Source: an uncultured Candidatus Poseidoniales archaeon
GTDB taxonomy: Archaea > Thermoplasmatota > Poseidoniia > Poseidoniales > Poseidoniaceae
Reading direction: 5' to 3'
Assembly: GCA_000246735.1 (NCBI GenBank)
Contig: CM001443.1
Coordinates: forward strand, 1,537,880 to 1,579,954
Length of the DNA: 42,075 nucleotides
Positions 24,901-32,873 of the stretch are shown one piece after another (positions within the stretch are counted from its first letter, which is position 1; each line of letters starts with the position of its first letter). The notes under the pieces are model-generated. The model worked only from the letters and a program-made list of their open reading frames with translations. It was not told the DNA's origin and ran no database searches. Made by a program: the position numbers and the translations under genes.

Positions 24901-25405
24901 GGCTCACGTCTTCAACCTACAAGCTTCGAAGGCTGCGCTCACAGGAAGCATTGCAGAATCCACTGAGGACACCACTGAACTCGAGGCAGAACTTGCTGAA
25001 GTGGTAGAGAAACTCGAGATCGCATGTGCCGACCCACGTTCAGATTGCCCAACAGATTCGGCATCGGGAGCAACCAACACAGACACTTCTGAATCGATTC
25101 CAATGGAACTTGTCTTTGCTGGAATTGGCATCCTCATCGTCGCCCTTTTAATCGGTCTTATGTTCACCCGAAGCGGTAGCAAGAACGAAGTCGAAGACTG
25201 GAGCGCTACCATGCTCCCTGCGAGCGACATGGTTGCAAACTCCATGTACGGTGGAGCCCAAGATATCTTCCAAGCCCCTGCACCGGTTGTTCCACAACAA
25301 CAGTACGCTGGACCACCACTCCCAGCAACTGGATTACCGGCTGGATGGAGCATGGAACAATGGGTTCACTACGGACAGCAGTACCTTGATCAAAACCAAC
25401 TTTGA
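21962..25405 (+). CDS. giant exported protein with N-terminal thioredoxin-like CGHC domain and cytoplasmic short motif
   Basis: 1147 aa from the ATG at 21962; an earlier ATG at 21929 lies upstream of the TATA box and was rejected. The signal peptide spans about 1-24. A thioredoxin-like domain follows (VVFGQYISSDNCGHCSKTGG, Cys66-G-H-Cys69) and resembles domains seen in surface proteins that use a CxxC pair outside the cell. Then come CARDB/cadherin-like beta domains (IGDLDYNAGGSIEFFYKNG; NDAPRIDLDS). A coiled coil (about 985-1025, KAALTGSIAESTEDTTELEA) precedes a transmembrane helix (FAGIGILIVALLIGLMF). The cytoplasmic tail ends in GLPAGWSMEQWVHYGQQYL, a compact helical motif of unknown role. 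Confidence 0.82.
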   Translation: MKMPARLLALTIVTLFVGSVLVGFTAEMNPLDNEKTLDEAPVVQQASSATSPGHVVFGQYISSDNCGHCSKTGGGSDAHHAVKQLHPDEYVYITYMSASYGDTDTSRAGNVAPYNWAWSTGGAPDAYFGDRTDKNQGGASANYDTYDTLFSSGGGMAPTVNDYGMSASIGQTGTTYDIDISYKYTGSGSPASNMKLYAALVDKDCTGYTYTSGIPHGYNCWMAWLTDSDTYKSKSGGSGSSFASVVPSSTSQSVTWSNVPASVVPGGLNKAIVVGVLMAGNQVSVGGTSAHVYHAIDSTMGPKMDLAPDGLTVTNPTGGTSYIIGDTITLDTTINNIGDLDYNAGGSIEFFYKNGVNEVSIDTKSLNNINTGGSQTASVNFDTSVLPTNGWKTTFGVRLTGLVDETQSANNLVQSELDHDRPPLAKKAQVEGDNVIARGTQFEILAKGDADDNVDTIDSMSFNIEVSPTGANQWSSDIVSGGEMVMYPGSPSEGRAYLLSPSMDMASGWYDIRSQTVDSRGQTSDWIVTAGTDGFKLANGIPSIVAEPIPSVLCDTTTKFDLTGHVADPETPLESLVITSDNPSFVAWHPSTTELEVKFSWNEINGCPLGQQGMEIRVDDGGDYSEAGELPYGTLLFNVLENGQPRWEGLPTQTIDEGGSGIIDLLPFLSDTDDTGQPVNANTLTVSMISTSNDDIISFMLEGYALGFETMDDDVNGQSIVTLRASDGEQISEQTMIVQINPSNDAPRIDLDSMETIQLKRNEQMVTDLTPRISDIDDPAEEAFLTVESTESGAARYNLLTGMLTLQFEQVGAQTVTLTIMDKYDTNTYQIIVNVYDALPLEISTVDDGTGQIYTEMTDTYIGQTPTVTMTLTDAAPVFTYMMANWNVCNELTGTCDGLLTYELDVTQSATGWTNVLDMPSLVFEGQSAREDGSRDRDYYELEMTASDANGDDYKTLTKMKWTITETAPTPDQMDEAMLEAHVFNLQASKAALTGSIAESTEDTTELEAELAEVVEKLEIACADPRSDCPTDSASGATNTDTSESIPMELVFAGIGILIVALLIGLMFTRSGSKNEVEDWSATMLPASDMVANSMYGGAQDIFQAPAPVVPQQQYAGPPLPATGLPAGWSMEQWVHYGQQYLDQNQL

Positions 25406-25479
25406 TCTCGTGCATCTGCACCATCTTGATACATGGTGAATTGTAAACCCATAAAGGGGAGTAGCGTGGAGGACATAAC

Positions 25480-27558
25480 GTGACCGAAGAGATTGTTGAG
25501 GACGAAGCGCCTCTCACGGCAGCCGAGGATGGCGCTGATTCCATTGAGAACAGCGCACCGCTCGCCGATGATACACAAGTCACAGTGTGGGCTCCTGAAC
25601 CCTCTGCCGGAGGCGACGACATCATCGCTGAAAGCGTCGAGCAGTGGATTCAAACTGTCAACTTCGAGTCAACTGAAGATGTACCAATACCCGACCGTCT
25701 TGTTGACCAAGTCATCGGTCAGGAAGCTGGCTCAATCGTGATCAAAAAGGCAGCAGAACAACGACGCCACATGTTGATGATTGGTGACCCTGGTACCGGA
25801 AAATCGATGCTTGCACGATCCATGACAGACTTGCTTCCAAAAGACGCACTCGAAGATCTCCTTGTGTACCCAAACGAAGACGACGAAAATGAACCAAGAG
25901 TTCGCTCCGTGCCTGCGGGTCGAGGCGACCGAATCGTCAAGTTGCAAAAGGAATCAATGCGAACACAGCGCGAACGATCCCAGAAGATGCTCCTCATTGC
26001 CTTTGCAGCAGTTGGATTCCTCATCCTCATCGCAACCCTTCAGTCAGGTGACATCATCACCCTTCTGTTCGGTGGGTTTTTGCTCATGTTTGGATACATG
26101 TTCATTCGTGGACGGCTAAGTTCGGGCGATGAAAGCAGGATTCCTAAGGTGCTCGTTAAGCACGACTCCTCAGAACTCCCACCGTTCGTGGATGCGACTG
26201 CAACACTCTCAGGCTCCCTTCTTGGCGATGTACGCCACGACCCGTTCCAATCAGGTGGTATGGAAACCCCAGCTCACGATCGTGTCGAACCAGGCGCAAT
26301 CCACAGAGCGCACAAAGGCGTGCTCTACATTGACGAAGTGAACCTTCTCCGACTTGAGGAACAACAAGCCTTGCTCACAGCCATGCAAGAGCGTGCCTTC
26401 CCAATTTCAGGGCGTTCCGAGCGATCCTCTGGAGCACTCACAAAGACAGAACCTGTGCCGTGTGACTTCATCCTCATTGCAGCAGGTAACCTCGATGCGA
26501 TTCAAGGCATGCACCCTGCTCTTCGCAGCAGAATTCGTGGCTATGGATACGAAGTCTATGTCAACTCGGAAATGCCAGACACTGCCCGAAACCGACGCAG
26601 GCTCATCCGGTTCATTGCTCAAGAAGTCCGACGTGACATGGGCACAAGCCGTGAAATCCCTCATTTCGAGAAGAGCGCTGTGGCCATCATCCTCCGGGAA
26701 GCACAACGACGTGCTGGCCGCCGTGGAAAACTCTCCCTCAGACTCCGTGAACTCGGTGGCCTTGTGCGAATTGCTGGCGACCTTGCTATGGAAGAAGGTG
26801 CGCCGCTCACCACTGCAGCGCACGTGCTTGGGGCACGAAACATCGCAAAGCCACTCGAACAGCAAGTGGCTGATCGTATGATTGAGCGACGCCTCGACTA
26901 TGCGCTCGTTGTCAACTCCGGTGAACGAATTGGTCGCGTCAACGGCTTGGCTGTGTTGGGTGCAAACTCAGGGCTCTCCGATTTCAGTGGAATCATGCTC
27001 CCCGTCGAAGCACTTGTTACTCCCTCACAGGGTGGCGGCGGCAAAATACACGCCACTGGAGGGCTTTCTGACTTGGCGAAAGAGAGTGTCACAAACGTCA
27101 GCGCAGTGATCAAGAAACTAACCGGAAAGGACATTTCCGACTATGACATCCACATCCAATTTGTGGACACGCATGGGGTGGATGGCGATTCTGCATCAAT
27201 CACCATCGCCACTGCAATCATTTCCGCCCTCGAAAGCATCCCAATCCGCCAAGATTTGGCAATGACAGGCTCGCTCTCCGTTCGTGGAGAAGTGCTACCA
27301 ATCGGTGGTGTCACAGCGAAGATTGAGGCAGCTGCACGCTCAGGCATCAAGGCCGTTATCATCCCGCGGGCAAATGAACAAGATGTTTTGCTCGATACGA
27401 AGTACGAGTCGATGATCGAGGTCATTCCGGTCGACACTTTGGACGAAGTGATGGAATATGCGCTCATCAAGCACGCCGAAAAGGCCGGACTCGTCGAACG
27501 TCTCGGTGCCGTTATTGACAGGCTCACGCCTGTAACCGGTAGCGTCCCGTCTGCTTGA
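25480..27558 (+). CDS. lonB: archaeal Lon protease, membrane-anchored LonB
   Basis: 692 aa from a GTG at 25480 with GGAGG 7 nt upstream. The acidic N-terminal tail is followed by an AAA+ module with Walker A GDPGTGKS (residues 102-109) and a Walker B-like region LYIDEVNLL. Two membrane segments (about 167-205, [18 protein letters not shown] and [17 protein letters not shown]) interrupt the AAA+ module, the hallmark of archaeal LonB. The C-terminal protease domain has Ser571 in DGDSASI and Lys614 in GGVTAKIEA, 43 residues apart as in Lon. It degrades misfolded and regulatory proteins at the membrane with ATP. It follows the giant exported protein by 74 nt and may take part in envelope quality control. 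Confidence 0.96.
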   Translation: MTEEIVEDEAPLTAAEDGADSIENSAPLADDTQVTVWAPEPSAGGDDIIAESVEQWIQTVNFESTEDVPIPDRLVDQVIGQEAGSIVIKKAAEQRRHMLMIGDPGTGKSMLARSMTDLLPKDALEDLLVYPNEDDENEPRVRSVPAGRGDRIVKLQKESMRTQRERSQKMLLIAFAAVGFLILIATLQSGDIITLLFGGFLLMFGYMFIRGRLSSGDESRIPKVLVKHDSSELPPFVDATATLSGSLLGDVRHDPFQSGGMETPAHDRVEPGAIHRAHKGVLYIDEVNLLRLEEQQALLTAMQERAFPISGRSERSSGALTKTEPVPCDFILIAAGNLDAIQGMHPALRSRIRGYGYEVYVNSEMPDTARNRRRLIRFIAQEVRRDMGTSREIPHFEKSAVAIILREAQRRAGRRGKLSLRLRELGGLVRIAGDLAMEEGAPLTTAAHVLGARNIAKPLEQQVADRMIERRLDYALVVNSGERIGRVNGLAVLGANSGLSDFSGIMLPVEALVTPSQGGGGKIHATGGLSDLAKESVTNVSAVIKKLTGKDISDYDIHIQFVDTHGVDGDSASITIATAIISALESIPIRQDLAMTGSLSVRGEVLPIGGVTAKIEAAARSGIKAVIIPRANEQDVLLDTKYESMIEVIPVDTLDEVMEYALIKHAEKAGLVERLGAVIDRLTPVTGSVPSA

Positions 27559-27614
27559 GACTCACCAAGAGGTGAACACACACACCAAAGCCCACCCGTT
27601 GGGTACAAGAAGGC

Positions 27615-27632
27615 GGCTTGATTCGCCAAGCC
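27615..27632 (+). promoter_or_regulatory. hairpin abutting the MFS start codon
   Basis: GGCTTG-ATTCGC-CAAGCC forms a 6-bp stem with a 6-nt loop ending directly before the ATG at 27633. It could control access of ribosomes or mark a processing site; no experiment or homology supports this yet. Confidence 0.35.
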
Positions 27633-29003
27633 ATGGACACGACGAGCGATCAACCACTCCCGGTTGTCGACGCAAGCAAGGGTGCTCTTTTCGTCCTGTT
27701 TTTAGTGACCGTCATCGATATGATTGGTTTCGGTATCGTGATCCCATTTCTCACCTACTTGGTTGAGGACCTTACGCCTGCGAGCCAAGAAGCAAGCATC
27801 GGCATTTGGGTTGGAGTGCTGATGACTTCATACTCGGCTGCTCAGTTTCTTTTCTCGCCGTTTTGGGGTTCGCTTTCTGACAAAATTGGACGAAGGCCGG
27901 TGCTTCTCGTGGGCTTGGTTGGCAACACAGTATTCTTCACAATGTTCGGACTTGCCAACACCCTTTGGCTTGCTTTAGCAGCACGCTTCCTTGCAGGTGT
28001 GTTCAATGGCAATCTTGCAGTGGCCCGGGCCTACATTGGTGATGTGAGCAACCCTCAACAATTGGCGACACGGATGGGCCTTATTGGTGCGGCATTTGGA
28101 CTTGGTTTCACGTTTGGACCGTTTATTGGCGGCGAACTATCAGACCCTGCAAGTCGATGGGCATTCTTCGAAGGGACGATTTTTGACAGCCACCCTTACT
28201 TGCTCCCATGTGCTGTTGCAAGCCTCCTGTCTGTGCTCTCTCTCCTTGTTGCCCTACGAAGTTTACCAGAATCACTGCCTCCTGAGCGTCGGACGAGTGT
28301 CGATAAGAAATCAAAGGAAGGTGGCATGCTCAAGACAATGCAAAACACGGGCAAGATGCTCCGCTCCGGTAGTACCTCAGTTGTGATCTGGGTAACCATG
28401 CTGTTCATTTTTGGATTCACCATCATGCACGCTGTATTTATCCTCTACACGCAAATGATACCTGAAGATGGCGGCCTTTCTTTCTCGGAAGCTGACAATG
28501 GTCGAGTGTTTGCGCTCATTGGCATTTCAGGAATTTTAACACAAGGCCTGCTCATTGGGCCACTCACAAGGAAGTTCGGGACACGACGGCTAATTCCAAT
28601 GGCGATTGTGATCACTGGAATCGGACTGGTCCTCATCCCGTACAGCCAATATGAGTCGAGATGGCTCCACGTCCTCATTGTTGGCGTCCTGGTATCTGTC
28701 GGTAACGGTTTGTTCACGCCATCCTCATCCTCGTTCCTCACACGGATTGCAAAGTCAGAGGGATATGAATTGGGTGTCGTGATGGGGGCGCAAGAATCAG
28801 TGAGTGCCTTTTCAAGAATCATCGGTCCATTGACAGGTGGTTTTGTGTGGGTGTTGACCTACTCAAGGGATTGGCCCTTTGACTACCATACAGCGTTCCA
28901 TATTTGTGGCATTCTCATGGCGTTTGCAGCACTGTTGTCCCTGAAACTACCACTCCTTCCAGAAGACGAACCAGTCTCAGAAAGCGCTTTAGAAAGTGAG
29001 TGA
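27633..29003 (+). CDS. MFS transporter, TetA/multidrug-like
   Basis: 456 aa from the ATG at 27633; an in-frame TTG at 27618 would begin inside the hairpin. About 12 membrane helices are seen. Motif A between TM2 and TM3 reads GSLSDKIGRRPVLL, the drug:H+ antiporter signature. ARFLAGVFNGNLAVARAYIGD matches the TM4-5 region, and GLGFTFGPFIGGELSD is motif C-like, typical of exporters in the TetA/YfcJ branch. The likely job is proton-driven export of a small molecule or drug. Substrates cannot be inferred. The stop overlaps the alternative GTG start of the AI-2E-family gene by 8 nt, so the two permeases are probably co-transcribed. Confidence 0.9.
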   Translation: MDTTSDQPLPVVDASKGALFVLFLVTVIDMIGFGIVIPFLTYLVEDLTPASQEASIGIWVGVLMTSYSAAQFLFSPFWGSLSDKIGRRPVLLVGLVGNTVFFTMFGLANTLWLALAARFLAGVFNGNLAVARAYIGDVSNPQQLATRMGLIGAAFGLGFTFGPFIGGELSDPASRWAFFEGTIFDSHPYLLPCAVASLLSVLSLLVALRSLPESLPPERRTSVDKKSKEGGMLKTMQNTGKMLRSGSTSVVIWVTMLFIFGFTIMHAVFILYTQMIPEDGGLSFSEADNGRVFALIGISGILTQGLLIGPLTRKFGTRRLIPMAIVITGIGLVLIPYSQYESRWLHVLIVGVLVSVGNGLFTPSSSSFLTRIAKSEGYELGVVMGAQESVSAFSRIIGPLTGGFVWVLTYSRDWPFDYHTAFHICGILMAFAALLSLKLPLLPEDEPVSESALESE

Positions 29004-30465
29004 ACTGGACTATATTCAAGAGGGGAGTTCTCAACGAGAACCTATGCAACACGCCACCACGGCTTGGGATTCAGGCCGTTTCAATCGCAGGGTCACAACC
29101 TTTGCACATGCAATGATCATCATCAGTTTGGCCGTGGTTTGGCTGATTCTCCTGAAGGGAGTCTTGCAACCATTCTTCATTGCACTTGGCCTTTATTTTG
29201 TTCTCAAACCAGGTTCTGACTACCTCTCCACCAATGGTTTCCCGGTTATTCTCTCCTACCTCACGATGGTTATGCTGACGTTGCTCGTAGTGTCCTCAGC
29301 GGCCTTCTTTGCATATCAGCAAGCCGCGGATGTTGTCGAAGATGAGGCAAAAATGGACGAATACAACATTCTTCTCGAAGAACGGTGGCACGAATTGAAG
29401 ACGGGAACGGCTTTGTCCGCAGCGTTTGACGATGAGGCCGCGCTGAACAACACCCTTGTCGAAGATTTGGCAGAGTGGGGGGTTCTCGAAAACGATGAAC
29501 AGATTTCTGATGCCGCTGTTGGCATGCTTGCAGGCGTGGGTTCAATGCTCACAACAAGCATCACTGTGATGTTTTTCCTCATATTCATCATCTTTGAGGC
29601 GAGCTTGTTACCGGGCCGAATCGAACGTGCTTGGCCTGGTGGAGCCAGTGAAAAAGTTCAGATTGTTCGCAGCAAAATCGAAGCCAGCGTAAACACCTAC
29701 ATCGTTGTGAAGACGGGTGTTGGGTTTGGAACAGCTGTTTTTGCGGGCATCATCATGCTCGCCTTTGGAATTGAATTGTGGTTCACATGGGCGTTGCTGA
29801 CCTTCTTGCTGAATTACGTGCCATACATCGGTTCATTGATTGCTACGCTTCCACCAATCATCCTTGGACTCATTCTACTCGAACCTGCAGGACTCGCCCT
29901 TCTGATCTTGTTGCTCCTCACGAACCAACAAGTGTGGGGACAAATTATTGAAACACGATGGGCAGGTCGAGCCCTTGATCTCTCACCTGTCGTCTTGCTG
30001 CTTGTGACAGCAATTTCATTTGCAGGATGGGGGATTCTTGGCATGATCCTCGCTGTACCCTTCGCAGTGATCATCAAGATCGTCTTGGAGAACATCGAAG
30101 CAACACGCCCAATTTCGATCTTGCTCTCAGAACGAGCACCATCGATTGATGAAGCGTGGAACGAGGCAATGAAAGACGGAAAATTATCCTCCTTCGAAAC
30201 CCAATCCCTCGGCCAATTGCAAGAAGTTCTTGGCTATTCAAACCGAGAAGTCAAACTCATTTCGGGTCGCATTGCAGTCGAGCGGGTGCTCCGAAAGAAC
30301 AAGATTACAGATGATCAATTGGACCTCATCGCTGGGGTGGCAGATGAACTACGGCATCATCAAGATTTAGCAGCCGAAGTGACTTCAACACTGCACCAAG
30401 GAAAGATTACAAAGGAACTTCGCCCTTTGCTTAAGCAATTCCTCACTGCGATCGAAGAAGAGTGA
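28996..30465 (+). CDS. AI-2E family transporter (PF01594)
   Basis: 489 aa from a GTG at 28996 that overlaps the MFS stop; an ATG at 29044 (473 aa) is equally possible, preceded by AGGGGAG and a small hairpin. About eight membrane helices: HAMIIISLAVVWLILLKGVL (TM1), LQPFFIALGLYFVLKPGSDY (TM2), a long extracytosolic loop (about 110-185), then the conserved block ALLTFLLNYVPYIGSLIATL and WGILGMILAVPFAVIIKIVLE that identifies the family. Family members export AI-2 or act as Na+/H+ antiporters in different organisms. A C-terminal cytoplasmic helical extension of about 115 residues (EAMKDGKLSSFETQSLGQLQ onward) is unusual and resembles a TerB-like or SHOCT-like regulatory helix bundle. Confidence 0.87.
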   Translation: MSELDYIQEGSSQREPMQHATTAWDSGRFNRRVTTFAHAMIIISLAVVWLILLKGVLQPFFIALGLYFVLKPGSDYLSTNGFPVILSYLTMVMLTLLVVSSAAFFAYQQAADVVEDEAKMDEYNILLEERWHELKTGTALSAAFDDEAALNNTLVEDLAEWGVLENDEQISDAAVGMLAGVGSMLTTSITVMFFLIFIIFEASLLPGRIERAWPGGASEKVQIVRSKIEASVNTYIVVKTGVGFGTAVFAGIIMLAFGIELWFTWALLTFLLNYVPYIGSLIATLPPIILGLILLEPAGLALLILLLLTNQQVWGQIIETRWAGRALDLSPVVLLLVTAISFAGWGILGMILAVPFAVIIKIVLENIEATRPISILLSERAPSIDEAWNEAMKDGKLSSFETQSLGQLQEVLGYSNREVKLISGRIAVERVLRKNKITDDQLDLIAGVADELRHHQDLAAEVTSTLHQGKITKELRPLLKQFLTAIEEE

Positions 30466-30732
30466 TCACAGAACTTCTGTGAGGATCTTCTCGAGCTCTG
30501 TGTTGATCATGAGAATGAGCGTTCCAAATTCCGATGGAATGTTTGGGTCCTCGTACAACTCTTCGAGTTTGGATTGGGCCATTGCAATGCGCACATCGAT
30601 TTTTTTGGCTTTGTTAAGCAACCAGTTGTCGCATGCTTCTTTCGCTTGACGGCGAATGTTTCGTGGAACTTTGGGGTCATCAATTTGATTGATGACTGTG
30701 GCAACTTGTTGAAGACGAGTTTCGATATCCAT
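30466..30732 (-). CDS. UPF0147 family protein
   Basis: 88 aa, matching the length and features of the archaeal UPF0147 family. It is all-helical, with DDPKVPRNIRRQAKEACDNW near the N-terminus and a C-terminal EELYEDPNIPSEFGTLILMI (residues 53-72), the DPN[IM]P signature. The function is unknown; members are broadly archaeal and small enough to be ribosome- or RNA-associated. The start has AAAGGGG 8-9 nt upstream. The stop directly abuts the stop of the AI-2E-family gene on the other strand. Confidence 0.9.
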   Translation of the reverse strand: MDIETRLQQVATVINQIDDPKVPRNIRRQAKEACDNWLLNKAKKIDVRIAMAQSKLEELYEDPNIPSEFGTLILMINTELEKILTEVL

Positions 30733-30807
30733 GTTTACAGCCCCTTTGGTCGATACCTATCGCTGTGTGTAGGCCGTCTTTAAGTTGATTGCCGCCACCC
30801 GCACACC

Positions 30808-31806
30808 ATGGACTTCACTGAAAACGATCTTTTGGGCTGGTCCCGAATCTTCGCACTTGTCCTTGGAATGGGGTGGGCTGCTTGGATGGACCACAAAGAG
30901 CGAAGGGTGGGCAATGACCATTGGCTGGTATGGGTCAAACCCGCTTTGTTTCTTTGGGCGCTGGATTTGATGAACCAAGGTGCTGACTGGACCATCTACC
31001 TCACCGCCTCCGCCGTTGTCGCCTACGCGAGCGGCGCTGTCCTTGGTCGACCGTCGTTGACCGATCTTCGAAATGGTTCACGCTTGGACGGCGTTGTACT
31101 CCTTTGGTACGCCATCAGCAGCGTAGGCCTCGTTGCTGGGGCTATTGCCCACCAATCGACACAGCCGTTGGATGTGCTGCTTGGCAACGACACAGGTCTA
31201 GGAGCGCTTTGGTGGAAGACGTTGAGCGTCTTGTTCGTCATCCTGATTATTGACGGCGCATGGCGATTGCGTTTGCTCCACGGTGGAGCTGATGCAAAGG
31301 CTCTGATGTGGGTGGCATTGCTCTTCCCAAACTGGGCTACCATGCCTTTGCTCTTGTCGGATGCAACGATGGATGCAACGGTAGCGCTCCCACCAAGCCT
31401 TGCCTTACTCATGTGGGGCGGGTTGAGTTTCCTGGCCATACCATTTGTTTTGTTGGTGAAGAACATCCTAGCAGGAAACATCGTCTCATTCAGAGATTTG
31501 AGGCTAGCATGGCATGCCTTGCGGATTGACCGGACGGAAGTAGTAAACAGGCATGTGTGGCTCTTGACCACGTTGATGGAAATGCCAGATGGAACAACGA
31601 AACCTCACCACCGAACCCGTGCACCTCGAACAACGCCATCCCGTGACGATTTGGAGGCATCAATTGCAGCGCTCGAAGAAGCAGGTGTTGACCAAGTATG
31701 GGTTAGTTCGAAACTGCCTTTGTTGGTGTTTTTATTCCCAGCAATTGCACCACTCGTGTTGTTGGGTGATCCGATGGCGCTGTTAATGCCAATGCTTGGA
31801 TTGTAA
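30808..31806 (+). CDS. A24-family preflagellin/prepilin peptidase-like membrane protease
   Basis: 332 aa with about six to eight hydrophobic helices. The two aspartates of the A24 (GxGD-type) aspartic protease family are present: Asp28 in AAWMDHKERRVGNDHW, followed by the RRV-x-N motif typical of substrate-side loops, and Asp162 in LLHGGADAKAL (GGAD in place of GxGD). It is homologous to archaeal FlaK/PibD/EppA, which cleave class III signal peptides of archaellins and pilins at the cytoplasmic face. A loop of about 80 residues near 215-295 (TEVVNRHVWLLTTLMEMPDG) is a cytoplasmic addition. No pilin genes are in the window. Confidence 0.8.
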   Translation: MDFTENDLLGWSRIFALVLGMGWAAWMDHKERRVGNDHWLVWVKPALFLWALDLMNQGADWTIYLTASAVVAYASGAVLGRPSLTDLRNGSRLDGVVLLWYAISSVGLVAGAIAHQSTQPLDVLLGNDTGLGALWWKTLSVLFVILIIDGAWRLRLLHGGADAKALMWVALLFPNWATMPLLLSDATMDATVALPPSLALLMWGGLSFLAIPFVLLVKNILAGNIVSFRDLRLAWHALRIDRTEVVNRHVWLLTTLMEMPDGTTKPHHRTRAPRTTPSRDDLEASIAALEEAGVDQVWVSSKLPLLVFLFPAIAPLVLLGDPMALLMPMLGL

Positions 31807-31823
31807 GCAAAAGGTGCTGTACA

Positions 31824-31973
31824 TCATGCGCCCTTGCGCTCGATGTTCTTGGCCCGTAGACCCTTGTAGCCACACTTTCGGCAGCGTGCTGCACGAACTG
31901 CATTGCGTGCGTTGCAGCGCATGCAAATCTTGCGGTGAAGCAAGCGTGCTTCAGCTTCAGGGAATCGTGCCAT
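31824..31973 (-). CDS. rpl40e: 50S ribosomal protein L40e
   Basis: A 49-aa protein read from the ATG at 31973 to a TGA at 31826-31824. It has the L40e zinc finger: Cys17-M-R-Cys20, then Cys31-R-K-Cys34, in [10 protein letters not shown] and [15 protein letters not shown], with a basic C-terminus. It is a structural zinc protein of the large subunit. A TATAA-type element at 31995-32002 sits 22-29 nt upstream of the ATG on this strand, so the mRNA is probably leaderless. The gene converges with the A24 peptidase gene and diverges from the MBL-fold gene. Confidence 0.95.
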   Translation of the reverse strand: MARFPEAEARLLHRKICMRCNARNAVRAARCRKCGYKGLRAKNIERKGA

Positions 31974-31994
31974 AGTCCAGCGACCAACTCCCCC

Positions 31995-32002
31995 TATTTA
32001 AT
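31995..32002. promoter_or_regulatory. TATA element between L40e and the MBL-fold gene
   Basis: TATTTAAT (ATTAAATA on the minus strand) fits the L40e promoter with initiation at its ATG. The near-symmetric element could also serve the plus-strand MBL-fold gene, giving a leader of about 45 nt. Confidence 0.5.
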
Positions 32003-32066
32003 CACAACCGAGCAGAACAATGTAAGCCTGTGCATCAGTTTGCGAGATTCTCGTCTGTCCAACTTG

Positions 32067-32873
32067 ATGCGAAGCAGTGTTGAAAGCCCACGGACCTCAG
32101 GCAGTGGTATGCGTGTGCTGCGACTGCCCGGTATTCACCACGACTCAAACGTCGTCGTGGTCACAGGCTCCGCAGGTTCGCTGCTTATCAACGCTGGAAC
32201 CTCTTGGTATCAATCGCTTCAAGTCGAGCGGGTCAAAGGCCTGCTGGGTGATGAAGCGATGCTCGACCGGGTCCTCCTCACGAGCAAGCGTTACCCATGT
32301 TCTGGAGGAGCCAAACACCTTTCAGACATGTTCGCGAATTGCCCGGTCCATATACACGAAGAAGGGCAAGCTGCACTCGAAACTGGCGACTTTTTCTCGA
32401 CGTGGGCAAATCGGTTCGATTCAGATATGCCCTCAATTGGCACCGTGCCATGCGCCAACGGTGAAGTGTTTGCGTTAGGCGATGGTGAAGTCGAAGCAAT
32501 TCATCTCCCTGGATGTTCGGCTGATGAGATGGGTTATTGGATTAAAGATCAGTCGATGATTGTGCTTGGATGCACCCTTCCAAGAGCTGATCGTCCCGCA
32601 AGGTGGGATTTACCGGGCGGTTGCTTACCAGATTTGATTGAAAGTTTAGAACGCATCCAGAAGCTGCAACCGTCTGCAATTGTGCCGATGCAAGGTCCTG
32701 CAATCAAAGGGAAAAAGCATGTTCAAAATGTTCTCAATCAGCACCTTAAGTTTCTGCGAGAATGCCTCGAGAGAGATGGTGCAACTCCCAAATCATGGGG
32801 TCGGCCTGCACAAACAGCCATGTGGTACACATCCCACCCACCGTGGCCGCTCGAGGAAAAAGAAGCGGTCTAA
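32067..32873 (+). CDS. metallo-beta-lactamase-fold protein lacking the metal ligands
   Basis: 268 aa from the ATG at 32067; an ATG at 32109 (254 aa) would start just before the domain. The fold is recognisable from VLRLPGIHHDSNVVVVTG, a strand carrying LLINAGTSWY, VLLTSKRYPCSGGAKHL, VEAIHLPGCSADEMGYWI and MIVLGCTLPRADR, which keep the register of active MBL enzymes. The canonical T-H-x-H-x-D-H-x-G-G is T72-S-K-R-Y-P-C-S-G-G here, so all four ligands are gone. The later ligands His and Asp are Cys150 and Cys169. It should not bind a dinuclear site in the normal way. It may be a pseudoenzyme, a cysteine-ligand variant or a binding protein. It ends overlapping the propeller-like gene by 4 nt. 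Confidence 0.82.
   Translation: MRSSVESPRTSGSGMRVLRLPGIHHDSNVVVVTGSAGSLLINAGTSWYQSLQVERVKGLLGDEAMLDRVLLTSKRYPCSGGAKHLSDMFANCPVHIHEEGQAALETGDFFSTWANRFDSDMPSIGTVPCANGEVFALGDGEVEAIHLPGCSADEMGYWIKDQSMIVLGCTLPRADRPARWDLPGGCLPDLIESLERIQKLQPSAIVPMQGPAIKGKKHVQNVLNQHLKFLRECLERDGATPKSWGRPAQTAMWYTSHPPWPLEEKEAV

Noticed and set aside
25719-26865. Minus-strand frames under lonB
   Set aside because: lonB motifs are complete on the plus strand; the antisense frames have no family-like pattern.
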